64,000 bases of DNA from Burkholderiaceae bacterium (GTDB lineage: Bacteria > Pseudomonadota > Gammaproteobacteria > Burkholderiales > Burkholderiaceae_A). A program made the translations under genes and the position numbers. Location of the stretch: assembly GCA_018882785.1 (NCBI GenBank), contig VERI01000002.1, positions 1 through 64,000 on the forward strand. The letters are read 5' to 3'. Shown here piece after piece: positions 18,078-26,572 of the stretch; the first letter of the stretch is position 1; each line of letters begins with the position of its first letter. The notes beneath the pieces were generated by a model that was not told the origin of the DNA, did no database searches, and saw only the letters and a list, made by a program, of their open reading frames with translations.

Positions 18078-18157
18078 GGTTGTCTCCTTTGGCTTTTCTA
18101 ATGAATGTTGGGTGTTCTGAGATTCTGCGCAGGGAATCTCTCCAGTGGCAAGCAATA

Positions 18158-18192
18158 TTTCATTATACGAATCATTATTTCATTATATGAAA
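18158..18192 (-). promoter_or_regulatory. tandem 15-bp palindromic operators upstream of aceE
   Basis: Two copies of TTTC-N7-GAAA-type palindrome, 20 bp apart: TTTCATTATATGAAA (18178-18192, perfect 6-bp arms) and TTTCATTATACGAAT (18158-18172). Read in the aceE direction each contains TATAAT, so the sites overlap possible -10 boxes, the geometry of repression. The same palindrome, again with 21-bp spacing, occurs upstream of aceA (39570-39669). The cognate regulator is not proven; the style resembles IclR-family operators. Confidence 0.7.
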
Positions 18193-18239
18193 CTTACTGA
18201 TCTCTCTCGGCCAGCGCCGTATTCGCCAGGCGGGCCAAG

Positions 18240-20681
18240 ATGTGGTCTGATCCTTCTCCCGATCACCCAACGCCAAATGTCCTGATGTTTCGCGGTGCCC
18301 ACAGCCAGATTCCACAGGTGCTGGACAATGCCCGGCCCGGCCTCCTTCGGTCATCACGCTCCCTACGCTGGATCCTGATCTCCCCTCTGGTGGCGGTCGT
18401 GGCGCTCGCGATGCTGATGGCCGCAACGATCTGGTACCTCACGGAATCCGAGTCCAACCAACAGCAGCAGGCGTTGATGCGCGATGTCAATGCCGCGCAG
18501 CGCATCATCAGCGATCGACTCCAGCGGGCGCAGGATGAACTCAGTAAAGCGGCAGCTGAGCTGCCCAGTAAGCCCAGTGCAGCTGATCTGCGGCGCATTG
18601 CGGAGACACTGTTTCTGAAGGCGCCGGAGGTGGTGTTTCTCGCCTGGGTAGATCGGGGCGGGATCATTCGATTCGTGAGCACATCGGAGTCCTTTCCAAC
18701 GCAAGGCTTTGATCGTGTCGGGACTGCCCTGTCACGCAAACCCAGCGTGACGGCATTCGAGTATGCGATCAGTTCGAAAAAGCCTCACTATTCCGCAGCG
18801 ATCCCCACGCAGACAGATGTCGAAGTGGATTTGCACGTGCCGATTCTGCGCAATGGAGTTGCAGATGGCGGACTTGTGGCGACCTACTCGTTGCCCGCCA
18901 TGCTGTTGTCGGCAATACCGAGTGAGATCAGCGACCGCATCGCATTCAGCCTGGTCGGTCCGGAGGGAGATCGCTTCGGACAGACCCGGGTCGAGGAGCC
19001 AAACTCCGGCCGACCCGCCTATGAGGTGCCCTTAGAGCCGATATCAAAGCAGATTCGACTACGAGGCTTTATTCACCGGCCCGTTTCCACTCTGCACAAC
19101 GACGTCATTGCGACACTTGTGGCCGGGTTGATCCTGTTTGCAGTGATTAGCCAGATCGTTATTTGGAGAAATACGCGCAGACGCCTCGGTGCCGAGTACG
19201 AACTCGCCGAAGAGACGGCGTTTCGCCGGGCCATGGAGAACTCCATGTCCACAGGCATGCGTGTGATCGACCTCAAAGGAGAGATTAAGTATGTCAACCC
19301 CGCGTTCTGTCGAATGGTCGGCTACAGCGCTGAGGAGCTCACTGGCGGCAGTCCGCCCTACCCTTATTGGCCAAAAGAGATCCAAGACCAGCTCGGCCGA
19401 AATCTAGAACGTATGCTCTCGGGAGAAAGCCCCCCATCGGGACTACCCATTAATATTCTGCGCAAAGATGGGTCTCGATTGACCGTACGAATGTATACCT
19501 CCCCACTGATCGACCAGGCAGGCAATCAGACAGGATGGATGACCTCGGTCACCGATATCACCGAGCAGACGCGAATTCGACAGGAACTGGCCCAGTCCCA
19601 GGAGCGCTTCATCACGGTGCTACAGGCGCTCGATGCCGCAGTATCTGTGGCCGCACCTGCACCCACCGGTGAGCTCCTCTTTGCGAATCAGGCCTATCGG
19701 AAATGGTTTGGCAATTCCATCACCGATGGCCATCGCTATCTATCCGCAGCCGCCCGAGGCCCCTGGGCCGATGTGCGAGAAATCTATAGCGATGTCGTGG
19801 AGCGCTGGTTTGAGGTGCGCATCCGGAGCATTCAGTGGGTCGATGGGCGGGCAGTAGAGCTGATGGTTGCCACTGACATTACACAGGAGCGGGCCAACCA
19901 GCAGGCGCAGCGCGAACAACACGAAAAACTTCAGCAGACGGCCCGCCTGGTCACGATGGGCGAGATGGCGTCCTCGCTCGCCCACGAACTTAATCAGCCC
20001 CTCACGGCGATTGCAAACTACACATCGGGTGCCGCATCTCGCATCCGACAGGCAGAAAATCGACAGGAGCATATCCCGAACGAAGACCTGATCGATCTAC
20101 TGACCAAGACCGCGCGACAGGCTGAGCGGGCCGGACAGGTCATCCGACGAATTCGTGGTTTTGTAAAGCGCAGTGACCCCATCCGCCGGCCCACCGATCC
20201 TCGCGTCATTCTGGCCGACTCGATTGGACTTGCAGAGATTGACGCACGGGAGCATGCGATCGAACTGATCCAGAAGGTCCCTGAACATCTTCCCCTGCTG
20301 AATGTAGATCCGGTGCTGATTGAGCAGGTGCTTCTCAACCTCATCAAAAATGGCATTGATGCCATGCGTGGCGCCCAGCGCCGCGTGCTCACAGTGGAGG
20401 TGAGTTTCGCCGCAGACCAGATGATGTTCTCGGTGGTCGACCGTGGCCACGGCGTGCCGCAGGCCATCCGCAATCGGCTATTCGACTCGTTTTACACCAC
20501 CAAAAGTGACGGGATGGGGATGGGCTTGAATATCTGCCGATCCATCATCGAATCTCACCAGGGCCGGCTGTGGTTCGAAGACAACCCGGACGGCGGCTGC
20601 ACGTTTCGGTTTACATTACCGGTTCAGCCGGAATCCACACCACAAAAATTATCTATCGAGTCGGAGGCAGTAAAAACATGA
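18240..20681 (+). CDS. membrane PAS-domain sensor histidine kinase
   Basis: 813 aa. A cytoplasmic N-terminal tail is followed by a membrane helix (about 42-67), a periplasmic sensing region (about 70-295) and a second helix (about 297-317). Next come a PAS domain (about 330-445, ending TDITEQTRIRQEL), a second, more divergent PAS (about 455-555), a HisKA segment with phosphoacceptor in SSLAHELNQPLTAIANY (His near 581), and an ATPase domain with NLIKNGIDAM (N box), DRGHGVP and GMGMGLNICRSIIE. This is the DctB/FixL/TtrS-like class. It overlaps the response regulator gene by ATGA and diverges from aceE. The ATG at 18285 is an alternative start. The ligand is unknown; carboxylate or redox sensing is only an inference from family and position. 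Confidence 0.9.
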   Translation: MWSDPSPDHPTPNVLMFRGAHSQIPQVLDNARPGLLRSSRSLRWILISPLVAVVALAMLMAATIWYLTESESNQQQQALMRDVNAAQRIISDRLQRAQDELSKAAAELPSKPSAADLRRIAETLFLKAPEVVFLAWVDRGGIIRFVSTSESFPTQGFDRVGTALSRKPSVTAFEYAISSKKPHYSAAIPTQTDVEVDLHVPILRNGVADGGLVATYSLPAMLLSAIPSEISDRIAFSLVGPEGDRFGQTRVEEPNSGRPAYEVPLEPISKQIRLRGFIHRPVSTLHNDVIATLVAGLILFAVISQIVIWRNTRRRLGAEYELAEETAFRRAMENSMSTGMRVIDLKGEIKYVNPAFCRMVGYSAEELTGGSPPYPYWPKEIQDQLGRNLERMLSGESPPSGLPINILRKDGSRLTVRMYTSPLIDQAGNQTGWMTSVTDITEQTRIRQELAQSQERFITVLQALDAAVSVAAPAPTGELLFANQAYRKWFGNSITDGHRYLSAAARGPWADVREIYSDVVERWFEVRIRSIQWVDGRAVELMVATDITQERANQQAQREQHEKLQQTARLVTMGEMASSLAHELNQPLTAIANYTSGAASRIRQAENRQEHIPNEDLIDLLTKTARQAERAGQVIRRIRGFVKRSDPIRRPTDPRVILADSIGLAEIDAREHAIELIQKVPEHLPLLNVDPVLIEQVLLNLIKNGIDAMRGAQRRVLTVEVSFAADQMMFSVVDRGHGVPQAIRNRLFDSFYTTKSDGMGMGLNICRSIIESHQGRLWFEDNPDGGCTFRFTLPVQPESTPQKLSIESEAVKT

Positions 20682-21328
20682 GCGCAAACCCCGGAGCTTT
20701 TCGCGCGACAAATTCTGAGATCGTCTATGTTGTAGACGACGATGAAGCGGTTCGGGATTCATTGAGGTGGCTTCTCGAAGGTCAGGGTTTTCGAGTAACG
20801 GTCTATGACGGCGCAGAACGTTTTCTGGCCTCGCTGCCCACCGGTTTCACCGGACCGATGGTCGGCTGCCTGATTGCAGATGTGCGGATGCCCGGAATGT
20901 CGGGAACCGAACTGCATGACGAGTTGCTGCGCCGAAATATTCAGCTTCCGCTAATTTTCATCACTGGCCATGGGACAGTGCCAATGGCGGTCAATAGCAT
21001 GAAAAAGGGTGCCGTTGATTTTCTTGAGAAACCCTTTAACGATGAACAGCTCTGCATGCTGGTCGCCAGTGCATTTCAAAAGGCGCGTGATGAAGGCTCG
21101 CGCAGTGTGCTTGCCAAGCGCGCCAGAGAGTTACTCTCCAGACTGACCCCAAGAGAAGAACAAGTGTTGGATAGGATCGTGGCCGGCCGCCTGAATAAAC
21201 AGATCGCCGATGATCTCGACATCAGCATCAAAACAGTCGAGGCACACCGGGCCAACATCATGGACAAGATCGAGGCCAGAACGATGGCCGATCTCATGAA
21301 AACCGCGCTCGCTGCCCGCCAGGAATAA
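20678..21328 (+). CDS. FixJ/NarL-family response regulator
   Basis: 216 aa. The receiver domain (about 14-130) has the acidic pair in VVDDDEAV, phosphoacceptor Asp68 in IADVRMPGMSG, FITGHG and LEKPF. The LuxR-type helix-turn-helix (about 150-212) reads LTPREEQVLDRI and ADDLDISIKTVEAHRANIM. This arrangement is typical of FixJ, TtrR and StyR. The ATG at 20678 is preceded by CGGAGG and overlaps the kinase stop by four bases, so the two form a coupled pair. The longer frame from 20570 is a shadow inside the kinase gene. It is a plausible local regulator, but no binding site can be assigned to it. Confidence 0.94.
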   Translation: MSANPGAFRATNSEIVYVVDDDEAVRDSLRWLLEGQGFRVTVYDGAERFLASLPTGFTGPMVGCLIADVRMPGMSGTELHDELLRRNIQLPLIFITGHGTVPMAVNSMKKGAVDFLEKPFNDEQLCMLVASAFQKARDEGSRSVLAKRARELLSRLTPREEQVLDRIVAGRLNKQIADDLDISIKTVEAHRANIMDKIEARTMADLMKTALAARQE

Positions 21329-21409
21329 GTGTCGAGAACGCCGCAGTTCGCACGGGAGACACCAGCGAGCGGGCACAGCAGGTTTGGCTCTGCCGAGACC
21401 GAAAACTGA

Positions 21410-21415
21410 TAGAAT
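21410..21415 (+). promoter_or_regulatory. possible -10 box of tRNA-Arg
   Basis: TAGAAT lies 10 bp before the first tRNA base, a fitting position for a -10 hexamer. The region 16-18 bp upstream has no good -35; TTGGCT at 21384 is 20 bp away, which is too far for a standard sigma-70 promoter. Confidence 0.4.
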
Positions 21416-21425
21416 CCGAGATCTT

Positions 21426-21502
21426 GCGGCTGTAGCTCAGTTGGATAGAGTACTTGGCTACGAACCAAGGGGTCGTGGGTTCGAATCCTGCCAGCCGCGC
21501 CA
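21426..21502 (+). tRNA. tRNA-Arg (anticodon ACG)
   Basis: 77-nt cloverleaf. Acceptor GCGGCTG pairs fully with CAGCCGC (21492-21498), followed by discriminator G and an encoded CCA. The anticodon arm is CTTGG-CTACGAA-CCAAG with anticodon ACG (21460-21462), normally edited to ICG to read CGU, CGC and CGA. The T arm contains GTTCGAATC. A strong terminator follows 10 bp downstream. Confidence 0.98.
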
Positions 21503-21511
21503 AATCTCAGC

Positions 21512-21545
21512 AGGGGATCAGAGGGATTCTGATCCCCTTTTCTTT
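21512..21545 (+). terminator. Rho-independent terminator after tRNA-Arg
   Basis: Perfect 10-bp stem AGGGGATCAG / CTGATCCCCT with a 7-base loop, followed by TTTCTTT. It ends the tRNA transcript before the PaiB-like gene. Confidence 0.9.
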
Positions 21546-21568
21546 GCAAAGCAGAAGCGGGGGTCTCC

Positions 21569-22195
21569 ATGTACATACCAGCCCATTTTGCCGAACACCG
21601 CCAGGACGAGTTACACAGGATTATCCGAGAGCATCCCCTTGGCATTCTGGTCTCGCTCGATGCCGATGGACTCGCCAATGCCAACCACATCCCATTTGAA
21701 CTCGAACCATCGGCCGGGGGCCATGGTCAGCTCAAGGCCCACATCGCCAGAGCAAATGATCTCTGGAGACAATGCCCCACAGGATCACCCGTACTGGTGA
21801 TATTCCGCGGAGTCGATGCCTACATCTCTCCCAGCTGGTATCCGAGTAAGCACGAGACCCACCGACAGGTGCCCACCTGGAACTACGAGGTCGTACATGC
21901 CCGCGGAACGATCGTGATTCGGGATGACGAGCATTTTCTACGTGGACAGGCGGCCCGGCTGACCCGCCGACAGGAACAGCCTGAATCCACACCCTGGCGC
22001 ATGGGTGATGCCCCCACAGACTACATCGACACAATGCTGAAGCAAATTGTGGGGATCGAAATTCAGATTACTTCCCTCACTGGCAAAAGAAAGCTCAGCC
22101 AAAACAAAGAGGATCGGGATCGACTCAATGCCGCCGATACTCTCCAGCACCGTGGCCTTCACCAGATGGCCGATGCGATGCGTCGACCAGGATGA
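21569..22195 (+). CDS. PaiB-like FMN-binding protein
   Basis: 208 aa, matching the PaiB / FMN-binding split-barrel family. Typical segments are MYIPAHF at the start, HPLGILVSL, NHIPFEL, GQLKAHIARAN, YISPSWYPSK, VPTWNYEVVHARG and QIVGIEIQITSLTGKRKLSQN. Bacillus PaiB was described as a negative regulator of sporulation and protease genes, but most members are simply small flavin-binding proteins of unclear role. No DNA-binding domain is visible. A GGGGGTCTCC stretch precedes the ATG. The gene stands alone between the tRNA terminator and a convergent outer-membrane protein gene. Confidence 0.88.
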   Translation: MYIPAHFAEHRQDELHRIIREHPLGILVSLDADGLANANHIPFELEPSAGGHGQLKAHIARANDLWRQCPTGSPVLVIFRGVDAYISPSWYPSKHETHRQVPTWNYEVVHARGTIVIRDDEHFLRGQAARLTRRQEQPESTPWRMGDAPTDYIDTMLKQIVGIEIQITSLTGKRKLSQNKEDRDRLNAADTLQHRGLHQMADAMRRPG

Positions 22196-22237
22196 ACCGC
22201 TGTGGGGAGCCCGTTCTTGGGTTTACCGCTGCTGCCG

Positions 22238-22912
22238 TTAGAAGCTTCGAAATCCAAGCTGAACGCCTACATTGGTGAGGGTGAGATCTTCATATCGCAG
22301 GCCGATCTTATCCGTGGGCCCATTGACACGGTAAGTGCTCAGACGTATCCCCAGATATGTATTTTTGGACAGGTCAAGATTTAATCCCACGTGTAAACCG
22401 GCAGCGAACTTCCGATCGCGGGCATTTTCAAAATCTGCCTGACCAAGCGCAACTCCGACAAATGGCTTCACGCTCGCATCACGGTTAAAGTCATAATACG
22501 CGGTGACGCCATATAGGTTCACCCGATTATCAAAATCTAATCCCACCGATCGCAGCTCTGCGGCCGAAACGGTTTCCTGAAGATTCCATACGCGTGATCC
22601 CTGCGTAAGCGTTCCCGACCCTGACGCCTCGCGAAGATTGGCCTTAGCGGTTACAAAAAATAGTCCGGCACGCAGTGGAGTACCAGCGAAGTCGGAGCCG
22701 CCGATTTCAAACCCATACGCTGTAGGATCGTCGTATTTTAGTTTCAATCGCGCATTACTCACGGCCACACCATTGAACACGCCAGAGGTCGCCTCGGTCT
22801 CTGGTCTGACATGGGACCTTCCTGCCGATAGCTCGGTAAATAAATATCGCTCTGCGGCGGAGGCCCCGCCCGTAAGCAGGCAAGAGGCCAAGACAAGCGC
22901 TATTTTTCGCAT
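22238..22912 (-). CDS. outer-membrane beta-barrel protein, unknown function
   Basis: 224 aa with a signal peptide (MRKIALVLASCLLTGGASA, cleavage before AERYLF). Alternating hydrophobic strands follow and the protein ends in Phe (QLGFRSF), the usual BAM recognition signature. The pattern resembles small 8-strand barrels of the OmpW/OmpA-barrel type, but I cannot assign it to a named family. The start is supported by GGAGAAGAG directly upstream. It is monocistronic: the PaiB-like gene converges on it and the nitronate monooxygenase gene lies upstream on the same strand after a hairpin. Confidence 0.72.
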   Translation of the reverse strand: MRKIALVLASCLLTGGASAAERYLFTELSAGRSHVRPETEATSGVFNGVAVSNARLKLKYDDPTAYGFEIGGSDFAGTPLRAGLFFVTAKANLREASGSGTLTQGSRVWNLQETVSAAELRSVGLDFDNRVNLYGVTAYYDFNRDASVKPFVGVALGQADFENARDRKFAAGLHVGLNLDLSKNTYLGIRLSTYRVNGPTDKIGLRYEDLTLTNVGVQLGFRSF

Positions 22913-23016
22913 CTCTTCTCCATCTGAAATTGATGCCCAGGCGGGCGTGATGACCAGGCAGAATCAGTAACCGCTCTATGCGGTATGCAACAGCCCCGTC
23001 ATTGTGGAGAGGCCTT

Positions 23017-23037
23017 CGCCGCGCATTGCACGCGGCG
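23017..23037. repeat. inverted repeat after nitronate monooxygenase gene
   Basis: Perfect 7-bp arms CGCCGCG / CGCGGCG with a 7-base loop, 20 bp beyond the stop of the upstream minus-strand gene. No T-run follows; it may be a Rho-dependent end or a 3' stabiliser. Confidence 0.45.
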
Positions 23038-23056
23038 AGAGGAATATCTCAGTCGA

Positions 23057-24100
23057 CTAGCGCCGGCCGGTCTGCGCAAGCTCCTCACCGAGGGTACGCA
23101 TCAGATCGCTGACGGACATCTGTCGCGCGCGACCAAAGGCCGTCCCCGCCCAAAGGCTTTGAAACTCACCGTTGTTTTCACGTGCCGCCCACTGCCGAAG
23201 AGGTGCCGTAAGACTGTTCTGAACCGGGAACGGCAAGACGGGCTCGCCTGAAAGCCCACGAATAAATGCGTTCTCGATTCCCCTGGCCAGCCGCCCAGAA
23301 AATGCACGTGTGAGAACGGTTGGCCGATCACGCTGTCCGAGAATATATTCCTTATGGGCAGTCGACGCTCCGGACTCTTCGCAGCACAAGAATGCCGTTC
23401 CCATTTGAGCGGCCACCGCACCGGCATCGAGCGCTTTTCGGATATCGCCGCCGGACATCAACCCGCCGGCACTCACAATTGGGATTGAACAACGGCTAGA
23501 CAAAAGCCGAGTGAGCGTCAATGTGTCGAGAACCGCATCATTCGTGTCTGGCTCGAACGTCCCCCGATGGCCGCCAGCCTCAAGGCCCTGTGCCACGATG
23601 AAGTCAGCCCCGGATCTCTCGATCATCTGTGCCTCACTGAGCTGGGTTGCCGTCACCCCAACCCGCATTTGAAGCGCGTGTGCCCTGTCCATCACCCCTG
23701 CAGACGGAATCCCAAAGTGAAAAGTCAGCACCGCTGGACGATGTTCCCAGATCGGTAACAACTGCTGCGAGAGATCTGGGGCATAAGGAGGCTGTGGTGC
23801 AACAAGCGCAAGCCCCTGCGGAAGCCCGAGCGAATCAAGGGCCTGCATCGCCTGGGCGACCGCACCGTCTTTCGGCGGAGAGACGGTGGGGAAAATAAAA
23901 AAATTGGCATTGACTGGACCCCGCGTCATGGCCCTCACTGCCGCTAACGACTCTCCAATTTTTTGGGCGGAGTCATAGGCGAACCCGAAGCTGCCGATCC
24001 CGCCCGAATTTGACACGGCCGATACCAGCCGAGGCGTGCTGATTCCGCCGGCCATCGGTGCCTGAATGACCGGAACCGCAAGAGAAGAGAAGTCAATCAC
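23057..24100 (-). CDS. nitronate monooxygenase (2-nitropropane dioxygenase family)
   Basis: 347-aa FMN-dependent TIM-barrel enzyme that oxidises toxic alkyl nitronates such as propionate-3-nitronate. Class I motifs are present: QAPMAGGISTPRLVSAVSNSGG (first part), SGADFIVAQGLEAGGHRG, and PIVSAGGLMSGGDIRKALDAGA followed by AAQMGTAFLCCEES. The start is a GTG at 24100, the only one in front of the first barrel strand. It lies downstream of the RidA gene on the same strand with a 42-bp gap, so the pair could be co-transcribed as a small detoxification unit. The physiological substrate cannot be read from sequence. Confidence 0.9.
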   Translation of the reverse strand: MIDFSSLAVPVIQAPMAGGISTPRLVSAVSNSGGIGSFGFAYDSAQKIGESLAAVRAMTRGPVNANFFIFPTVSPPKDGAVAQAMQALDSLGLPQGLALVAPQPPYAPDLSQQLLPIWEHRPAVLTFHFGIPSAGVMDRAHALQMRVGVTATQLSEAQMIERSGADFIVAQGLEAGGHRGTFEPDTNDAVLDTLTLTRLLSSRCSIPIVSAGGLMSGGDIRKALDAGAVAAQMGTAFLCCEESGASTAHKEYILGQRDRPTVLTRAFSGRLARGIENAFIRGLSGEPVLPFPVQNSLTAPLRQWAARENNGEFQSLWAGTAFGRARQMSVSDLMRTLGEELAQTGRR

Positions 24101-24142
24101 GAGATCGGTTCTCCAACACCCATAGACCCGTCGCTATACCGC

Positions 24143-24520
24143 TCAGGGCTTGTAGGCCGTCACCTCAATTTCTACCTTCATTTCAGGCTTCATCAGCTGT
24201 GTGACCAGCAAGGTGGCCGCAGGCCGGATATCACCGAATACTCGACCCAGTACAGGAATAATCGACTCGCTATAGGCGGGATCAGCGATGTAATAGGTCG
24301 CACGCACCACATCAGTCATCGCGAATCCCGCAGATTTAAGCGCGGCTTCAATCGTTGACAAGGCATTTGTCGCCTGATCGGCGACATGCTCGGGCATTTC
24401 CATTTTTTGGTAGTCATACCCGGTTGTTCCTGACACAAAACAAAATGGGCCGTGGGCGACCGCCCGGGAGTAGCCCATGGTCTTTTCAAATGGCGAGCCA
24501 GAGGAAATTAGTTTTCTCAT
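24143..24520 (-). CDS. RidA/YjgF/Rid-family protein
   Basis: 125 aa, the usual length of Rid proteins, small trimeric enzymes of which RidA hydrolyses reactive enamine/imine intermediates. The C-terminal half shows GFAMTDVVRATYYIAD and RPAATLLVTQLMKPEMKVEIEVTAY. The family arginine/glutamate region is recognisable, but the subgroup looks closer to Rid4-7 than to archetypal RidA, so deaminase activity should not be assumed. The frame extends to 24559, but the ATG at 24520 has GGAG 8 bp upstream. It diverges from oxyR across 139 bp. Confidence 0.85.
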   Translation of the reverse strand: MRKLISSGSPFEKTMGYSRAVAHGPFCFVSGTTGYDYQKMEMPEHVADQATNALSTIEAALKSAGFAMTDVVRATYYIADPAYSESIIPVLGRVFGDIRPAATLLVTQLMKPEMKVEIEVTAYKP

Positions 24521-24659
24521 TGTTATTCTCCGAATGAAGGTCCATGCCCTTGGAATCACAAGGCCGGAGGCTAGAGTATCCTATGCAAGGTGACATCCAA
24601 AGAAACCAAGGAGAAGTCACCATCCATCGAGCGACCTGAATTCCAGGAGAACATCCACC

Positions 24660-25610
24660 GTGGCGGCCCTCCCCTCCCTGCGACAGCTTCGTTATCTGGT
24701 GACGCTGGCAGAGACACTCAATTTCACCCGCGCCGCCGAAGCCTGCTTTGTCAGCCAGTCAACCCTCAGCGCGGGATTAAAGGAACTTGAGTCCTTACTG
24801 GGGCTGCATCTGGTGGAACGCGACCGACAACATGTAGCCCTCACGCCCGCGGGTGAGGCGACCGTCGAACGGGCACGGGCACTACTCGCGGCGGCCGAGG
24901 ATCTCACGGACCTGGCACAGGTGGCGGCAATTCCGATGCAGGGCCAGATCCGCATGGGCATCATCCCCACCATTGCACCATTTCTGCTTCCGCAGCTCAT
25001 ACCCGCGCTGCACGCGGATTACCCTAAGCTAACCATCGCTCTTCGTGAAGACCTGACTGAGCATTTACTGGAACGGATCCGAAGCAGGCGTTTGGATATG
25101 GCCATCATCGCTCTGCCCTATGCAGTCGATGGACTTCTCAGCCAGGAGCTATTCAGCGACGAGTTTTGGCTGGTTGGTCACCAAGGAGATCCCGCACTGG
25201 CGAATAAACGCATCACTTTGCCCGGCAAGGTCACAGAGCGGCTGCTCTTGCTCGAGGAGGGGCACTGTCTTCGGGAACACAGTCTGCAGGCCTGTCGACG
25301 TACAGAGATACCGGGCTCTGAGGGGCTCGAAGCCACCAGTCTGCTTACCCTCGTTCAAATGGTGCGGCTCGGTATGGGCATTGCCCTCATACCGGAAATG
25401 GCGATCCAGTCAGGGATTATTCGCGACACTGGCCTCGTGGGCCGGCCTCTCGAGCATCCGGCGCCCAGACGGACCATCGCACTGGTGGCACGACAGTCCA
25501 CACCGCTCATCCGAGAGTTCAAAGCGATTGGGCAGTCCGTGATACGCCTACGCCAGGACAAGAGTCGGCGCCTTACCCCAGGCACCCGACGTCGACCTCA
25601 CCTGGACTGA
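24660..25610 (+). CDS. oxyR: hydrogen-peroxide-sensing LysR regulator OxyR
   Basis: 316 aa. The N-terminal winged HTH (about 6-65, SLRQLRYLVTLAETLNFTRAAE) is followed by a substrate-fold domain. The redox pair is present as EEGHCLREHSLQAC, with Cys203 and Cys212 nine residues apart as in E. coli OxyR (Cys199/Cys208). This separates OxyR from ordinary LysR regulators. Peroxide forms a disulfide that switches it to an activator of catalase, peroxiredoxin and iron-storage genes. The start is GTG 24660, the only start before the HTH. No catalase or ahp gene is adjacent; the neighbours are ridA-like (divergent) and a stress cluster converging from downstream. Confidence 0.95.
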   Translation: MAALPSLRQLRYLVTLAETLNFTRAAEACFVSQSTLSAGLKELESLLGLHLVERDRQHVALTPAGEATVERARALLAAAEDLTDLAQVAAIPMQGQIRMGIIPTIAPFLLPQLIPALHADYPKLTIALREDLTEHLLERIRSRRLDMAIIALPYAVDGLLSQELFSDEFWLVGHQGDPALANKRITLPGKVTERLLLLEEGHCLREHSLQACRRTEIPGSEGLEATSLLTLVQMVRLGMGIALIPEMAIQSGIIRDTGLVGRPLEHPAPRRTIALVARQSTPLIREFKAIGQSVIRLRQDKSRRLTPGTRRRPHLD

Positions 25611-25614
25611 GAGA

Positions 25615-26055
25615 TCAAAGCACCAGCACGGGCAGACGCGCATCTGCCATCACTTCTCGGGTCTCACTGCCCAACAACAACGCCTTAAAGCCTGAGCGCT
25701 TATGTGAGGTCATCAGGATGACATCTGCAGCGCACTTCTTGGCCGCCTCCAGAATTCCAGCACTGACGTCGCTATTGAAGACATGAATATGGTCGACCTT
25801 CACCGAAGAGGAGAGATGCTCCGAAAACGAACGGAATAATCGTGCTGCATAGGTCTCACAGGCACGACGGTGATCGGGAACAGTAATGTAATCACCGCCA
25901 AATCCGTTCTGAAGGTAGAAGACCGCAGGCAGGGGGTCCGAGACATGCGCGAGCGTGATGCGTGCAGCATCCCGCTGTGCCATCGTGGATAGCCGCGCAA
26001 AATCGGCATGCTCGAGCGTGTAGTCATCCACCGGAATAAGAAAGTGATTGAACAT
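25615..26055 (-). CDS. universal stress protein, UspA family
   Basis: 146 aa, one Usp domain. It starts with MFNHFLIPVDDY (the usual I-L-V-P-V-D strand) and ends with LMTSHKRSGFKALLLGSETREVM and LPVLVL. The G-x2-x-G-type nucleotide loop is only partly kept (SGFKALLLGSET), so ATP binding is plausible but not certain. The gene ends 4 bp from the end of oxyR and lies 9 bp downstream of hsp20, suggesting co-transcription. Confidence 0.92.
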   Translation of the reverse strand: MFNHFLIPVDDYTLEHADFARLSTMAQRDAARITLAHVSDPLPAVFYLQNGFGGDYITVPDHRRACETYAARLFRSFSEHLSSSVKVDHIHVFNSDVSAGILEAAKKCAADVILMTSHKRSGFKALLLGSETREVMADARLPVLVL

Positions 26056-26064
26056 CGTCGCCCC

Positions 26065-26493
26065 TCAGTGGATCGCGATCCGTTTACCGGTCACGGCCGC
26101 CCGCTTGGGCAGCGTGAGCTTCAATATGCCATCCTGATAGGTTGCGTCACACCCGGCGCTATCGACCTCTGAGGACAGATAAAAGCTTCGAGATACCGAC
26201 CCAAAAAAACGCTCGCTGCACACAATCCGATCATCTTCAACCTTCTGATCGAGCTGTTTAACTTCTGCGCCAATGGTCACACGAGCGCCATCGATATCGA
26301 CCTGGATGTCCTCTTTCTTCAGGCCTGGCATCTCCGCCTGGATCGTGAATATACGATCGCCCTCCCGAATATCCACCGCAAAATCCTCCGGAAGTGCACG
26401 TCCATGCAAGGGGCGAACAACAAAACTGGGCGACATCCAGTCGCTAAAAAACTGTTTCATAAGATCATTTCGAATACGGGCCAAGCTGCTCAT
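26065..26493 (-). CDS. small heat-shock protein, Hsp20/alpha-crystallin family
   Basis: 142 aa. The alpha-crystallin domain spans about 40-135: FAVDIREGDRIFTIQAEMPGLKKEDIQVDI at its start (conserved PGLKKEDI) and DGILKLTLPKRA at its end, matching the A-x-x-x-n-G-v-L motif. It is an ATP-independent holdase that keeps unfolding proteins soluble. The frame extends to 26535; the ATG at 26493 is chosen because GGAG lies 8 bp upstream. It sits between the usp and hpf-like genes on the same strand. Confidence 0.93.
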   Translation of the reverse strand: MSSLARIRNDLMKQFFSDWMSPSFVVRPLHGRALPEDFAVDIREGDRIFTIQAEMPGLKKEDIQVDIDGARVTIGAEVKQLDQKVEDDRIVCSERFFGSVSRSFYLSSEVDSAGCDATYQDGILKLTLPKRAAVTGKRIAIH

Positions 26494-26572
26494 GTATTTC
26501 ACTCCAAGAGAAATCTGCCGAGCCGCTAGACTCACACATTACCGCAGCAAAGCAGCACGGCTGACGTGGAAA

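Noticed and set aside
21384..21389. TTGGCT as -35 box of tRNA-Arg
   Set aside because: It is 20 bp from the -10-like TAGAAT, too far for a standard sigma-70 promoter.
24521..24659. OxyR-type binding site between ridA-like and oxyR genes
   Set aside because: A CTAG/CTAT-like stretch is present but the four-part ATAG-N7-CTAT-N7-ATAG-N7-CTAT pattern is not.
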